Source: Leisingera sp. M658 (GTDB lineage Bacteria > Pseudomonadota > Alphaproteobacteria > Rhodobacterales > Rhodobacteraceae). Taken from it: a stretch of 64,000 nucleotides of DNA. A model generated the notes under the pieces. That model did no database searches. It saw nothing but the letters and a program-made list of their open reading frames with translations, and was not told the DNA's origin. Within the stretch, counting starts at the first letter, position 1. Each line of letters opens with the position of its first letter. The stretch spans positions 2,744,501-2,808,500 of the forward strand of contig NZ_CP083546.1 of assembly GCF_025144145.1 (NCBI RefSeq), given 5' to 3'. This document shows positions 6,799 through 15,193 of this stretch, one piece after another. Made by a program: the position numbers and the translations under genes.

Positions 6799-8433
6799 TC
6801 AGGTTTTGGGTTTGAAGCCTGCGACGTAGCGCAGAGGGCGTCCGCCTGCGTATTGCGGCAGATGGGACAGACTGGAGGGCGTGGGCTCCTCGATGATCTT
6901 CCGGCGGCGCGTGCCCCAGAAAGTTTTGATGGCAACAGAGCCCATGTCCCGCTCCTCGTTCGGATTGGGGAAGTAGCGGCCAGCAAAACGGCGCTGGCGG
7001 AAATAAGGCAGCTTTTGCGCAATGAACGGGCGCAGATGATAGCCGCGCGCCTGCACCAGCATTTTCCCGGTATCCAGCCGCAGCAGCTCTTCCGGCTCCA
7101 TCAGAGCCTTGCGCAATTTGGTGCGGTGCATCGCCTCATAATCGAGCTGGCGCAGCCTGTAGGCCGCCTCAAAAGGATCGGCCCCTTCCAGCAGTACCTT
7201 GCGCTTGAGCTCCAGCGCGGCGCTTTGGCCGCGAATTTGCGTCAGCGGATCATCAACGGTGACGGTCTGGTAGCCAAGCGCCTCACTGCGGGCGCGCGCG
7301 GTCTCATAGTCCCGGATACCGCCGCCGAGATCGAGCAGGAGCGCGGCATTGGCCTCGATTGTGGCCTTTCCGGTTGGCCCCAGGTTGCGGAAAATCTGCC
7401 CGTCATCCTGATAGAAAACCCAGGGGGTAAGCCCTGCGCCGCGCCCGATGGCAAAGAAATCAGCCAGCTCGCCAAAGCGCCCCAGTCTGGCGGCCTCATC
7501 GATCAGCAGATTCACAGGCGGGGCATCAGGCCGACGCTGCTTGATCGTCCGCACGGAGGAGAAGAACTGCCGTACCAGCGGAGCCAGCGGCTCCAGAACC
7601 TCTTCCGGGAGGATCAGGGAAACGATGACAGGCCCGGCGCTTGGATCGGCAATCACCTCCAGCGGAAAATCCGCCGCCACATCATCCACGAAGGTGGCCT
7701 GAATGGCGGGGTCGGTCATGAAAGCCAGCGCGTTGCTCACCCCGGCCATAATGGACTCGAAGGTCTTGGGAGAGGCCTCATACATCTCGGCCATTTCGGC
7801 AAAGGTCGCGATCAGATCAAGCGTGCCGTGATCTTTGGCAAGCTCTGCCCAGCCGCACCATGCGCTGAAATCGGCACGCAGCATCGAGCAAACCTCAAAG
7901 AGCCGTAGAAGCGAGGTGCCGCAATTCAAACCCACATCGTGGCGGGTGACGGCATCGCCAAACCGCCGCCCGGCTTGATCGAAGAAACGGCTGTCTCCGC
8001 CGCTATCTGGCAGGATCGCCTGCCAGAAGCGCTGGGAGTCCGGCACCAGCGTGGATGAACCGGATCTAAGGTGCGACAGCAAGGACGTGCGAAGCTGCGG
8101 GAACCCCGTCACCTCGTATGGGTCGAGCGTATAAAGCGGGATGCGGGCAAGAGCGCAGTGGGGCTCGATCACGCGGGTAATCTCGCCGTTTTTAACATCC
8201 AGCAACACGAACACGCTACGGCTGCCCAGGATCATCGGAATTGCCGTCTGCGATGTTTTCCCGCTGCCTGCACCGCCAGTCACTTTGACTCCGGCGCGGT
8301 TGCTGTGGAACAGCGGGCGGCCATGAGTGAGGCCGAATTCAACGCCCTGGGGGCACAAAAGCCCGGCCTGACGTACTTCTTCGAAGGTCGCAAAGCGGGC
8401 TGCCCCGTACGGATCGAGAACACGGACTGCCAT
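6799..8433 (-). CDS. VirD4/TraG-type conjugative coupling protein
   Basis: 544 residues. The type IV coupling ATPase that carries the relaxase-DNA complex to a mating pore. Walker A is VTGGAGSGKTSQ (about residues 51-62) and Walker B is VNLLIDEAARLG (about 310-321); the TraG/VirD4 helicase-like motif WVFYQDDGQI follows. The long N-terminal membrane domain of classic VirD4 is absent: the ATPase begins within the first 50 residues, so membrane attachment may come from the separate 97-residue membrane protein upstream. The start at 8433 has ggaggaatactc. No T4SS genes are in the window, so transfer needs a helper conjugative element. The C-terminal 90 residues are basic and family-specific. Confidence 0.92.
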   Translation of the reverse strand: MAVRVLDPYGAARFATFEEVRQAGLLCPQGVEFGLTHGRPLFHSNRAGVKVTGGAGSGKTSQTAIPMILGSRSVFVLLDVKNGEITRVIEPHCALARIPLYTLDPYEVTGFPQLRTSLLSHLRSGSSTLVPDSQRFWQAILPDSGGDSRFFDQAGRRFGDAVTRHDVGLNCGTSLLRLFEVCSMLRADFSAWCGWAELAKDHGTLDLIATFAEMAEMYEASPKTFESIMAGVSNALAFMTDPAIQATFVDDVAADFPLEVIADPSAGPVIVSLILPEEVLEPLAPLVRQFFSSVRTIKQRRPDAPPVNLLIDEAARLGRFGELADFFAIGRGAGLTPWVFYQDDGQIFRNLGPTGKATIEANAALLLDLGGGIRDYETARARSEALGYQTVTVDDPLTQIRGQSAALELKRKVLLEGADPFEAAYRLRQLDYEAMHRTKLRKALMEPEELLRLDTGKMLVQARGYHLRPFIAQKLPYFRQRRFAGRYFPNPNEERDMGSVAIKTFWGTRRRKIIEEPTPSSLSHLPQYAGGRPLRYVAGFKPKT

Positions 8434-8455
8434 GAGTATTCCTCCAGAGGTTAGA

Positions 8456-8487
8456 AAATGCGCCGCAACAGGAGATGCGGCGCATTT
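8456..8487 (-). terminator. Hairpin between the membrane protein and coupling protein genes
   Basis: Perfect 11-bp stem AAATGCGCCGC (8456-8466) / GCGGCGCATTT (8477-8487) with a 10-nt loop, followed on the minus strand by a short U-run. It may attenuate read-through into the coupling protein gene or stabilise mRNA. Confidence 0.55.
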
Positions 8488-8502
8488 CGTCGTTTGAGGT
8501 GG

Positions 8503-8796
8503 TTAGAAGCCCAGTACCGCCAGCGGCGATCCGGTGCGCAGCATGCCAATCACACCGCTCAACAGAATGGCGGTCAGCACGATCTTGAAGAATTTGTAGC
8601 CAATGCCTGCGCCGAGCGCGTAGCTCACCAGGGTGGCGAGATAGGCGAGCTCATAGGGCAGACGGTCGGCAAAATAGCCGAAGACGGTCTCGAAATACCC
8701 GTCAATGGCATTGACCATGATGAAGAGCGTCAGTCCGGCGGAAATCATTCCGGCCAGATGTTCAACATCCTTGTTGCGCTCAGGAGGAGCATTCAT
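8503..8796 (-). CDS. Small polytopic membrane protein
   Basis: 97 residues from ATG 8796 (aaaggacc Shine-Dalgarno). There are three hydrophobic segments: LAGMISAGLTLFIMVNAI (about 15-32), LAYLATLVSYALGAGIGY (about 46-64) and IVLTAILLSGVIGML (about 71-86). It is not recognised. As the first gene of the minus-strand transfer run it could be the membrane anchor missing from the coupling protein. The frame stays open further upstream, but codon use changes and the intergenic promoter region would then be coding. Confidence 0.65.
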   Translation of the reverse strand: MNAPPERNKDVEHLAGMISAGLTLFIMVNAIDGYFETVFGYFADRLPYELAYLATLVSYALGAGIGYKFFKIVLTAILLSGVIGMLRTGSPLAVLGF

Positions 8797-8837
8797 TTGG
8801 GGTCCTTTCTGGTCATAAGGCAAAGCTGTCCCGCGCA

Positions 8838-8856
8838 CCGAAAGCACTGCTTTCGG
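8838..8856. repeat. Inverted repeat in the divergent intergenic region
   Basis: CCGAAAGC (8838-8845) / GCTTTCGG (8849-8856) with a 3-nt loop. The 235-bp region 8797-9031 separates the minus-strand transfer genes from plus-strand genes, so it should hold both promoters. This hairpin is one candidate for an operator or for the nic region of oriT. Confidence 0.4.
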
Positions 8857-9031
8857 CGGAGGGTGGTCTTCGCTGGTTCTGGTTGATCGCCGCTTTTGCA
8901 GCGTGGTTGGGGCTTGGCGGAGGAAGGCTTGCGTCATCCGCCTCGCTTCACCAACATGAGCACAACCGCGCAAAACGCAAATTCGCCAGGGAAGAACAGG
9001 GTTCGAAAATTCCACGTAAGGCATTGCCAAA

Positions 9032-9757
9032 ATGAGGAAAAAGCAGCTTTCTAAAGAGAAAAAGGCGAAGCCGAAGCCCCGCCCCAAGAACCGCTACATG
9101 CGCAATGCCAAGCTGTCTGAGTACAAATTCCTGAAGATTCTGCGCGGCTTTGCGGATGATGTTCCGGCAAAGAACTTGGCCGAAACCAGCGGGATATCTG
9201 AGAAAACCATCCGCGCAACATATAGAGTGCTACGCCGCAAACTTTTTGAAGGTGTAGTTATGCATCGGCATGGGTTTGGAAATGCTGGTTTCTACCTCCT
9301 GCGCAACGGGAGGGTAGAAGACAAGGGGAAACGGTTTTTGCAGGGAGTGGTAGAAAGCGAAATCTTTACCAGGCATATCGAGCGGCATGCGCCGCGATTG
9401 AGCGATGCTGGTGAGCTGCAAAACCTCATGTTTGAGGTCTCGACGAGAGTGTTTTGCAACATATCCATGCGAGATGGGGCGCTCATTGATTATCCGCCGG
9501 ATGTTCGCAATGCACTTGAACAAATCCGAGACATCGGAAAATGGATCAGAGCGAATATAAACCAGGATGGTTTTTTGCAGCAATATGGGCATGTCATCGA
9601 ACGATTTAAAAAGCTGTCGGAGGATATGAAACTCCTTTTGGAGAAGGAAGAACTGCTTTCAATGCGCAGCCGGTCTCGTGCCCATCACTATCCCTCTGAG
9701 CTTCTTTATAGAGATTTGCGCCGCTTTCTCCTCAAACACCCCATTAACCAATCTTAA
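9032..9757 (+). CDS. Helix-turn-helix DNA-binding protein, unknown
   Basis: 241 residues. The N-terminus is very basic (about residues 1-25) and is followed by a helix-turn-helix (LRGFADDVPAKNLAETSGIS then EKTIRATYRVLRRKL, about 38-72) reminiscent of the helical domain before IS1595-type transposase cores. The following 170 residues have no DDE signature and look helical. A putative regulator of the divergent transfer operon or a domesticated transposase-like DNA-binding part. Shine-Dalgarno (aagg) is weak. The gene is followed within 34 bp by the next plus-strand gene. Confidence 0.7.
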   Translation: MRKKQLSKEKKAKPKPRPKNRYMRNAKLSEYKFLKILRGFADDVPAKNLAETSGISEKTIRATYRVLRRKLFEGVVMHRHGFGNAGFYLLRNGRVEDKGKRFLQGVVESEIFTRHIERHAPRLSDAGELQNLMFEVSTRVFCNISMRDGALIDYPPDVRNALEQIRDIGKWIRANINQDGFLQQYGHVIERFKKLSEDMKLLLEKEELLSMRSRSRAHHYPSELLYRDLRRFLLKHPINQS

Positions 9758-9791
9758 CGCCAAATTAACCTAATACCTTTATGATATTGCT

Positions 9792-10553
9792 ATGAATTCT
9801 GGCAACGGCGATGAGGATGTACGGCAGGCTGAGCGGGACAAACGGCGCGCTCAGGACATGGACGATTTCAACAATGAAATGGCCGGGCGCGATGTTGGCC
9901 GCATGGGACGCTTCCTCCCCAGTGGCGAGCGCGATCCCAAGAAAGTCGCCAAGCAGCGTGAAGAACGCGCCGCCATGCTCACCAATCTCCAGATCCTCAT
10001 GCAGAATGACCCGGAATACGCCGCGCTCTACCGCGAGACGGAAGAAAAGCTGCGTGATGCGCAATCCCGTTTGGATACCGCCCTGGATAAAGTGCAGCAA
10101 CTCAAAGCAGGCACCGAGGAAGCCATGCTGGACATCATGAACCGCGCCGCCCGCCTGCCGGATGGCCGCGCCGTGTTTCAGGATCAGGATGGCAATGTCC
10201 GCTACGAGGACGGCACAGCCGTGGATACCGACCTGGCGGAAAGCATCGTCTGGCGCGGTGACGAGCCAAAGTTGGCAGAGCTGGAAGCAGCGGCAAACCG
10301 CATGACCGATCTATTGGAACTGGAAAACAGTATCCACGCGGGACAAGCCGAGATTGGTGATATGCAGGAACGCATGGCCGATCAGCGCGATCCAACCGCC
10401 AAAGACGGCATGACGGGCTTCCAGAACCGCGCAGGGGAACTTGTTGCACGCGCTGAGGAACGTGTCGAGTATTTCACAAGGGATCAATCGCTTAGCTCCA
10501 ATCAAGAAGCTGTTGCCCGTCCAACATTGAATGTTGCTGCCCCCGAAATCTAG
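9792..10553 (+). CDS. Coiled-coil protein of the element
   Basis: 253 residues, highly charged. Long heptad-like regions lie at about 50-115 (YRETEEKLRDAQSRLDTALD) and 155-205 (LELENSIHAGQAEIGDMQER). No enzymatic motif, signal peptide or membrane segment. Such proteins accompany mobilisation regions on alphaproteobacterial plasmids and IMEs, but I cannot assign a role. It is probably in one operon with the HTH gene upstream. No clear Shine-Dalgarno is seen before ATG 9792. Confidence 0.65.
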   Translation: MNSGNGDEDVRQAERDKRRAQDMDDFNNEMAGRDVGRMGRFLPSGERDPKKVAKQREERAAMLTNLQILMQNDPEYAALYRETEEKLRDAQSRLDTALDKVQQLKAGTEEAMLDIMNRAARLPDGRAVFQDQDGNVRYEDGTAVDTDLAESIVWRGDEPKLAELEAAANRMTDLLELENSIHAGQAEIGDMQERMADQRDPTAKDGMTGFQNRAGELVARAEERVEYFTRDQSLSSNQEAVARPTLNVAAPEI

Positions 10554-10556
10554 AAA

Positions 10557-10901
10557 TCAGAACTTACCGCATTCTTTCTCCACCACTGCAAACAGGATGA
10601 TTTGCGGGTGGTAGTCGGGGAACTTCTCCATGGCCTCACGGATTGCGCCATTGCGTGCAGGTTTCGCTGATGGGTCTGCGAAGTACCAGTCATCAATGCA
10701 CTCTGCGAGTTGCGCCTTGTCATCCATCTGTGAGGCAACGACTGCCAACATACCTATGGATGTCTGGAACATGCTGTCCTGCGCGCTTTGCTCCCATTGC
10801 AGCACATCGGCGCTGGTGAACCCGTTCGCAGCAGAAAGCTGTGGACAGAGTGCAAGCGCGGTCAGAATTCCTTTTGCAAACAATCTCTTGCGAGCGATCA
10901 T
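10557..10901 (-). CDS. Exported small protein, Rap1a/Tai-like pattern
   Basis: 114 residues. Signal peptide about 1-24 (KRLFAKGILTALALCPQLSA). The mature part has two cysteines (AECIDDWYF and KECGKF) and ends with a helix preceded by FPDYHPQI, a layout that recalls the Rap1a/Tai periplasmic immunity-like family (CIxW/Y, then HP before the last helix). This resemblance is from memory and weak. It ends 3 bp from the convergent coiled-coil gene. A role in surface exclusion or in protecting the host cell is speculative. Confidence 0.6.
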   Translation of the reverse strand: MIARKRLFAKGILTALALCPQLSAANGFTSADVLQWEQSAQDSMFQTSIGMLAVVASQMDDKAQLAECIDDWYFADPSAKPARNGAIREAMEKFPDYHPQIILFAVVEKECGKF

Positions 10902-11054
10902 AATTGAAGGATTTTGACCAACACAGATTTACGGGATTCAATGAATTTGGTATTAAGGGAGAGCCCGGCAATACGGGCAGAAACAGCCGAAAAACGCCAC
11001 TCAGCGCCGAATATCAGGCCATGCTCAAAAAGGTTCCTTTTTGAGCAGCCAGCC

Positions 11055-11624
11055 ATGTCCGAACCCCGCACTATCGCTTATCTGCGCGTGTCCACGCGCG
11101 AACAATCCACGGACCGTCAAGCCTACGGCCTGCGCGATTTGTGCGACGAGTTTCATATTGAGTATCTATCCGCTGGCGCGCGCCACCGTCCGGTGTTTGA
11201 AGCCACGATTGCCCGCCTCAATCCCGGTGATACGTTCCTGGTCTGGGATCTGGATCGCGCTTTCCGCTCGACAATTGATGCGCTGATCACGGCGGATCAG
11301 CTGCGGGCGCGCGGCATTCACCTGCGTATTGCCCAGATGAGCTTTGATACCGCGACCGAGGAAGGCGAGCTGTTCTACACGCTCATCGCCGCTTTCGCGC
11401 GGTTTGAGCGGCGCATCCTTGCCCGCCGCACGCGTGAAGGATTGGCGGCGGCCAAAGCCAACGGCAAACGCCTGGGCAGGCCGCGCAAGCTGGATAAGGA
11501 AACCGTGCATCTGGCGCATAAGGACATCGCGGAGAACGGCTATCCCTGCCGCTATGTCGCGCATCTGCTGGGCGTATCACGTATCACCCTGCAACGCGCC
11601 ATCCGGCGTGAGGGGCTGGCATGA
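11055..11624 (+). CDS. Serine resolvase/invertase
   Basis: 189 residues, the usual length of Tn3/Gin-type small serine recombinases. Catalytic serine in AYLRVSTREQ (Ser10), conserved DLDRAFRS, the FDTATEEGELFYTLIAAFAR segment, ERRILARRTREGL, GRPRKLD hinge and a C-terminal helix-turn-helix (YVAHLLGVSRITLQRAIRRE). ATG 11055 is taken because the longer frame from 10914 adds unrelated sequence. Probably resolves multimers of the circular element or inverts a segment. No paired res/inversion sites were proven; a 16-bp palindrome at 19426 is one candidate. Confidence 0.9.
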   Translation: MSEPRTIAYLRVSTREQSTDRQAYGLRDLCDEFHIEYLSAGARHRPVFEATIARLNPGDTFLVWDLDRAFRSTIDALITADQLRARGIHLRIAQMSFDTATEEGELFYTLIAAFARFERRILARRTREGLAAAKANGKRLGRPRKLDKETVHLAHKDIAENGYPCRYVAHLLGVSRITLQRAIRREGLA

Positions 11625-11655
11625 ACGAATTCACATCAAACGAAAGGAAAACCCA

Positions 11656-11760
11656 ATGTTACAATCATCTTACGACGTGACGCCCGAGGAACTATTCCGC
11701 CCTGTTTTGGCCGAACTATGTACTCACTCCTGTCTCAGAAAACTCTGCATTGACTTAGCT
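11656..11760 (+). pseudogene. Possible 5' gene remnant after the resolvase
   Basis: After a good Shine-Dalgarno (aaaggaaaaccca), ATG 11656 opens a frame of coding-like composition, with DVTPEELFRPVLAELC visible, which degenerates near 11740-11760 where the AT-rich, oppositely oriented cargo begins. Downstream the same frame only mirrors the 3' part of the minus-strand gene up to 11898. It looks like the start of a backbone gene cut by cargo insertion. Confidence 0.3.
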
Positions 11761-13023
11761 CGTCGGGGCGATCAGGGTTTTCAACTCTTCTCGCTCAAAA
11801 TGTTCAAACTTTTCCCTCGCCTGATCGACATACATTCTGAATTGACGTTCACGCATCCCGCGGACAGTATTCTCATCAAACTTTACAGGAATACCTAACA
11901 AGGAATGTCGCTTATTGGAAGCATTATCGCAGAACACCCCTCTAATGGTTGAGCCTAGCGTATCATGTCTGAAAAACTGATAATGGCAAATGCCATAGGA
12001 ACTGCGACTCTCAACGCGATAGTTGAAGTAGATGTTGTTCTTGAAAAAGGAAGCGTCTACAGTCGAAAAATCCGGCAATCTACCTCCCTTCACATCATAA
12101 ATCACTGGAGTTAAGGTGACATTTGGCCCCGTGAAGTTTATTGTCAAAAAAGCGATGCTGTGAACTTGCTCCATATCGCCGTCGGCACCTGCGTTAAACG
12201 CAACAGTCATCCATTGACCCTTCTTGTCGACAACACTGGGAGAAACGACATTCAGCTTGATTTTTTCGTCCTCTTCATGGTTCAGGGTAAACCCTTTATG
12301 GTTCGCGTCAGATGGGTCCAGCTTCCCATTCCAGCTATGCTGCTTTAAAATATCAAAGTAGTCACAGAATAGCTCAACAATGCCCTCATCTGTAGACTTG
12401 AAGAGTTTCGTTTTTTCGCGGCTTTGGGTGGGAAGCCATCCAAAATAAACCGCTTGTTTCTTGCCTCCCTCTAACCCTTTTAAAATTGTGAAGTTCATGG
12501 GGGTCACTCCGTCCCTCAAAACAAATACCCGATGCTTTCCTTGAGTATAATTTGAAACAGAAATATCCGTAAATCTACTTGAATACAACTCTCGGATACT
12601 CACCAAATCTTCCCATGAGTTCGTGTCTCTACGACGAAGCCATTTTTGATAGCAGACTTTCAATGAACGTCGGTCCGCTTTGTCAAGAGACCTCAATGCA
12701 ACTGAAGTGTTCTGAACAGTGGTCGCTTTTTCAACATCCTTGTAGAATACCTTCTCAGACTCGGGCGCATGTCCGACAAAACTTCTCTCCAGGTTGCTTA
12801 AGAGAAGGTCGTCCACTTTGCTTTGCTGGTCTTGAAGAATACTGAATATCCTGAAGATTGGTGGAATACCTGCTATTAACACTCCGAGCAGCAAGAAAAT
12901 CGCCCAATACTCAGAACTATTCAAGTGCCCAAAGTCTGGATGCTCACTGGCTAGAATTGGGATCGCTGCAATCACCACGCCTAAAGCGAAGCAGAAAATG
13001 GTTGCAAATAAGTTACCCCTCAT
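11755..13023 (-). CDS. Two-TM protein with large cytoplasmic domain, unknown cargo
   Basis: 422 residues. Two N-terminal membrane helices (LFATIFCFALGVVIAAIPIL about 5-24 and YWAIFLLLGVLIAGIPPIF about 39-57) precede a charged linker and a cytoplasmic domain of about 340 residues with no motif I recognise. Base composition is much more AT-rich than the transfer genes, which suggests later acquisition. ATG 13023 is preceded by gggag. A 2TM plus soluble-domain architecture occurs in many membrane-linked phage-defence effectors, but nothing here identifies a catalytic or sensor domain. Confidence 0.75.
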   Translation of the reverse strand: MRGNLFATIFCFALGVVIAAIPILASEHPDFGHLNSSEYWAIFLLLGVLIAGIPPIFRIFSILQDQQSKVDDLLLSNLERSFVGHAPESEKVFYKDVEKATTVQNTSVALRSLDKADRRSLKVCYQKWLRRRDTNSWEDLVSIRELYSSRFTDISVSNYTQGKHRVFVLRDGVTPMNFTILKGLEGGKKQAVYFGWLPTQSREKTKLFKSTDEGIVELFCDYFDILKQHSWNGKLDPSDANHKGFTLNHEEDEKIKLNVVSPSVVDKKGQWMTVAFNAGADGDMEQVHSIAFLTINFTGPNVTLTPVIYDVKGGRLPDFSTVDASFFKNNIYFNYRVESRSSYGICHYQFFRHDTLGSTIRGVFCDNASNKRHSLLGIPVKFDENTVRGMRERQFRMYVDQAREKFEHFEREELKTLIAPTS

Positions 13024-13052
13024 GATATACTCCCATTTTTTTGAGGTGAATT

Positions 13053-13259
13053 ATGTCCAATACTAAATCGAACAAATCCCCCAGGAGCGGAATCCATGCC
13101 ACTTCATCGGGCTTTATTATAACTGTGACCGCAATTTTTGGGATACACGCTTATGGTATCTTGAGTCTACAGAAAACCAATACCGGTGATTGCAATCATG
13201 TGAAGATTTCTGACGGCCAGTGGAGCTCCGATGTCGAGAGCCGCCATCTAAGGCGTTGA
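13053..13259 (+). CDS. Small possible membrane protein, doubtful
   Basis: 68 residues from ATG 13053 with gaggtg six bases upstream. One hydrophobic segment (GFIITVTAIFGIHAYGIL). It starts only 29 bp from the divergent gene, leaving no room for two promoters outside coding sequence, so the promoter would have to lie within the neighbour. Could be spurious. Confidence 0.3.
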   Translation: MSNTKSNKSPRSGIHATSSGFIITVTAIFGIHAYGILSLQKTNTGDCNHVKISDGQWSSDVESRHLRR

Positions 13260-14031
13260 AAAAAAATACTCTAGCGGCACTCCAACATAAGGGATGTGCT
13301 TCCGGTTCATGCGCCTGAGCATTCCCTACACATTTCTTAGCCTACTTGATGCGAGGCATCTCTAATCTGCGGGAGTGGAACGCTGTAAAGCGTCGCGTGT
13401 CATTTGGCTCTTGAAAGTAGAGCTGCGGGCGGTCAAACTTTTGGGTTTTCCCTCTAGTTATTGACGGCATGGATTCAATTTTACCGCTTATTGGTAGAAG
13501 TTCAAAGCCTAAGATCGCGTTTTTTACAATTCTGTATATCGATTCAGGTTGCAGTTCTGAATGTTTCCAACAGGCAATTGTGGGGAGGCGTCAATTTGTT
13601 GTAGAGACTTATAGATCAGAGCCTTGTGAAAAGGGTTGTAACACCCCGATAGAGATGCCAGCCAGGAAGTGCGACCCTTTAAATCAGGGGTTGCGAAAAT
13701 CATGAACACGTCATGAAATTCATTGCTCGCGCCGAGGTCATGTTGAAAAGCTCAATGCCGGCAAGAAGGTAACGCAGGAAGCGCTTCCTGAATGTCCGCC
13801 TGGTGTGGCTGAGCAGATTACAATCCACAGTCAGGCGCCCCGAAAAGCAAAAGGGGACAAAGTGCGGAAGGCCGTTGAAGCCAAACCTAGCATCGCCGTT
13901 CCGTTCGTCACTGTACCGCAGGATATCCGTCGCTACCGCTCGAACTTGCGCGAGAGCAGAATAGTAGCGCTTGATCATGTTGTGGCGCATCAAACCCGGC
14001 TAAACGCCTTAAATCACGACTAAGAGCCATC
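13260..14031. other. Cargo segment without convincing genes
   Basis: About 770 bp. Open frames of 78 codons (13469-13705 plus) and 97 codons (13700-13993 minus) exist, but they lack good ribosome-binding sites, show no family signature and overlap or abut each other. The part at 13730-13990 has host-like GC and could be decayed coding DNA. I see no RNA gene or IS terminal repeats. Confidence 0.4.
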
Positions 14032-14110
14032 GCGAGATGTGTGCTTTGCGAGGCATAGCACTGTAGGCGAGATGTGTGCTTTGCTGGGCATAGCACGGTA
14101 GGCAAGATGT
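14032..14110. repeat. 35-bp tandem repeat, 2.3 copies
   Basis: Units begin at 14032 (gcgagatgtgtgctttgc), 14067 (same first 18 bases) and 14102 (gcaagatgt, partial), exact period 35. Each full copy contains gcatagcac near its end. The copies differ at a few positions. It is directly followed by a palindrome ggtggtagtaccacc (14111-14125). Confidence 0.75.
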
Positions 14111-14861
14111 TGGTGGTAGTACCACCACCTCTTGGCAAGGGAGCCCGCTGCGCGCTCCCGTTGCATCCCTCCGGCGGCTGGCTCATCCAGGGTATGCGAA
14201 CCCATTCCAGAGCCAGGAGAACGTGTGGCCGTTCAATCACCACCATTTCATGGAGACCAGGAAGGGAGCATTTCATTGCTGCCCTTGCCTTGGAACCATC
14301 CCATCGATCAAAGGGCTATCGCGCCCCTTGAAACCACTCGCAGGACTTGGAGACGTGCCGCTCCACCTGCACCGAACCATGCACAAACGACTGGCCGTTC
14401 GATCACCAATCAGGGGAGCGTTCCTGCTACCCCCGATACCCCCATGACGATTTGATCGAGACCAAGGGGCGTTCCTGCCCCTGTGGAACCCTGACCAACC
14501 CTGCGCAGGTTGGATGCTCATAGAAACATAACCCGCCGTTTAGTGCACAGGTAGAAGGAGCAACCTTTTCGCCGCTCAGAAGGCGGCGGGAAAGCGGCTG
14601 TGCGGATCTCTCTCCGCATGCCAGCTCCCAATGTGGCCGATGGGATGAGGACTGACATTACCCCCCGGCTGAACAGCACCGCTCTCAGGAGAGCCGCATC
14701 GCAAAAATACATGTTAAACGATGATCTTTACACTTTGTTAACTAAAAACAATCAGTCTTATTATCAATTCAGTGTACTAAGATACACGTAAAAAAATCGC
14801 AGAGGCTTATCAGGTAAAACCGTCACGGGCATCCACGGGTGGGAAATCGTGGAGATGGCAT
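14111..14861. other. Structured, repeat-rich segment without a gene
   Basis: Contains diverged repeats around tggccgttcaatcacca (14226) and tggccgttcgatcacca (14390), several gagcatt/gagcgtt-type motifs and short palindromes. A minus-strand frame at 14518-14712 (64 codons) has coding-like residues (RREIRTAAFPPPSERRKG) but no support from start signals or neighbours. An AT-rich promoter-like stretch precedes the gene at 14862. Confidence 0.4.
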
Positions 14862-15149
14862 ATGCCCAGTATCTTTGACAAAGCTGAAAATTACTCTTGG
14901 GACAATATCCAACCACTATCCAAGGGGCGACTGCAAAATTTGCAGAATTGCTTGCAATCAAAAAGCATTGAAATCATAGACCTCAGGCCCATTGCCGAAC
15001 AAGCAAAGAAGACCCTGCCTCCAATAAACGAAAAGTTAGTGGAGGGGATAGTTCGACAAATTGAGAATCGTGAAGAAGTTCCTGTGGATCGAAGTGTCGG
15101 TGAACATCATCTCAAAATAATCAGAAGTACTAACAAACCGAAAGCATGA
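14862..15149 (+). CDS. Small soluble protein with own terminator
   Basis: 95 residues from ATG 14862 with ggag seven to eight bases upstream. Sequence begins MPSIFDKAENYSWDNIQPLS; it contains a helical central part (LQNLQNCLQSKSIEIIDLRP) and a regular charged C-terminus without cysteine pairs or membrane segment. Not recognised. A strong terminator follows 10 bp after the stop, which supports a real transcription unit. It may be a regulator or a small toxin or antitoxin-like factor; there is no partner gene. Confidence 0.55.
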   Translation: MPSIFDKAENYSWDNIQPLSKGRLQNLQNCLQSKSIEIIDLRPIAEQAKKTLPPINEKLVEGIVRQIENREEVPVDRSVGEHHLKIIRSTNKPKA

Positions 15150-15158
15150 ATACTTAAC

Positions 15159-15193
15159 AGAGTTCCCCGGCAACCACCGGGGAATTCTCTTTT
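15159..15193 (+). terminator. Rho-independent terminator
   Basis: Stem agagttccccgg (15159-15170) / ccggggaattctct (15177-15190), loop caacca, then tttt. Ends the 95-residue gene. The following 250 bp to 15445 hold no gene; an AT-rich run lies at 15372-15390. Confidence 0.85.

Noticed and set aside
9914-9962. Possible extra gene antisense to the coiled-coil gene
   Set aside because: The long minus-strand frame mirrors a well-supported plus-strand gene and has no start signal.
13700-13993. Possible transposase remnant
   Set aside because: No DDE, HTH or terminal inverted repeats could be seen; the frame lacks a ribosome site and family signature.
14032-14110. CRISPR array
   Set aside because: The 35-bp repeat is directly tandem without spacers, has only two full copies and no cas genes are near.
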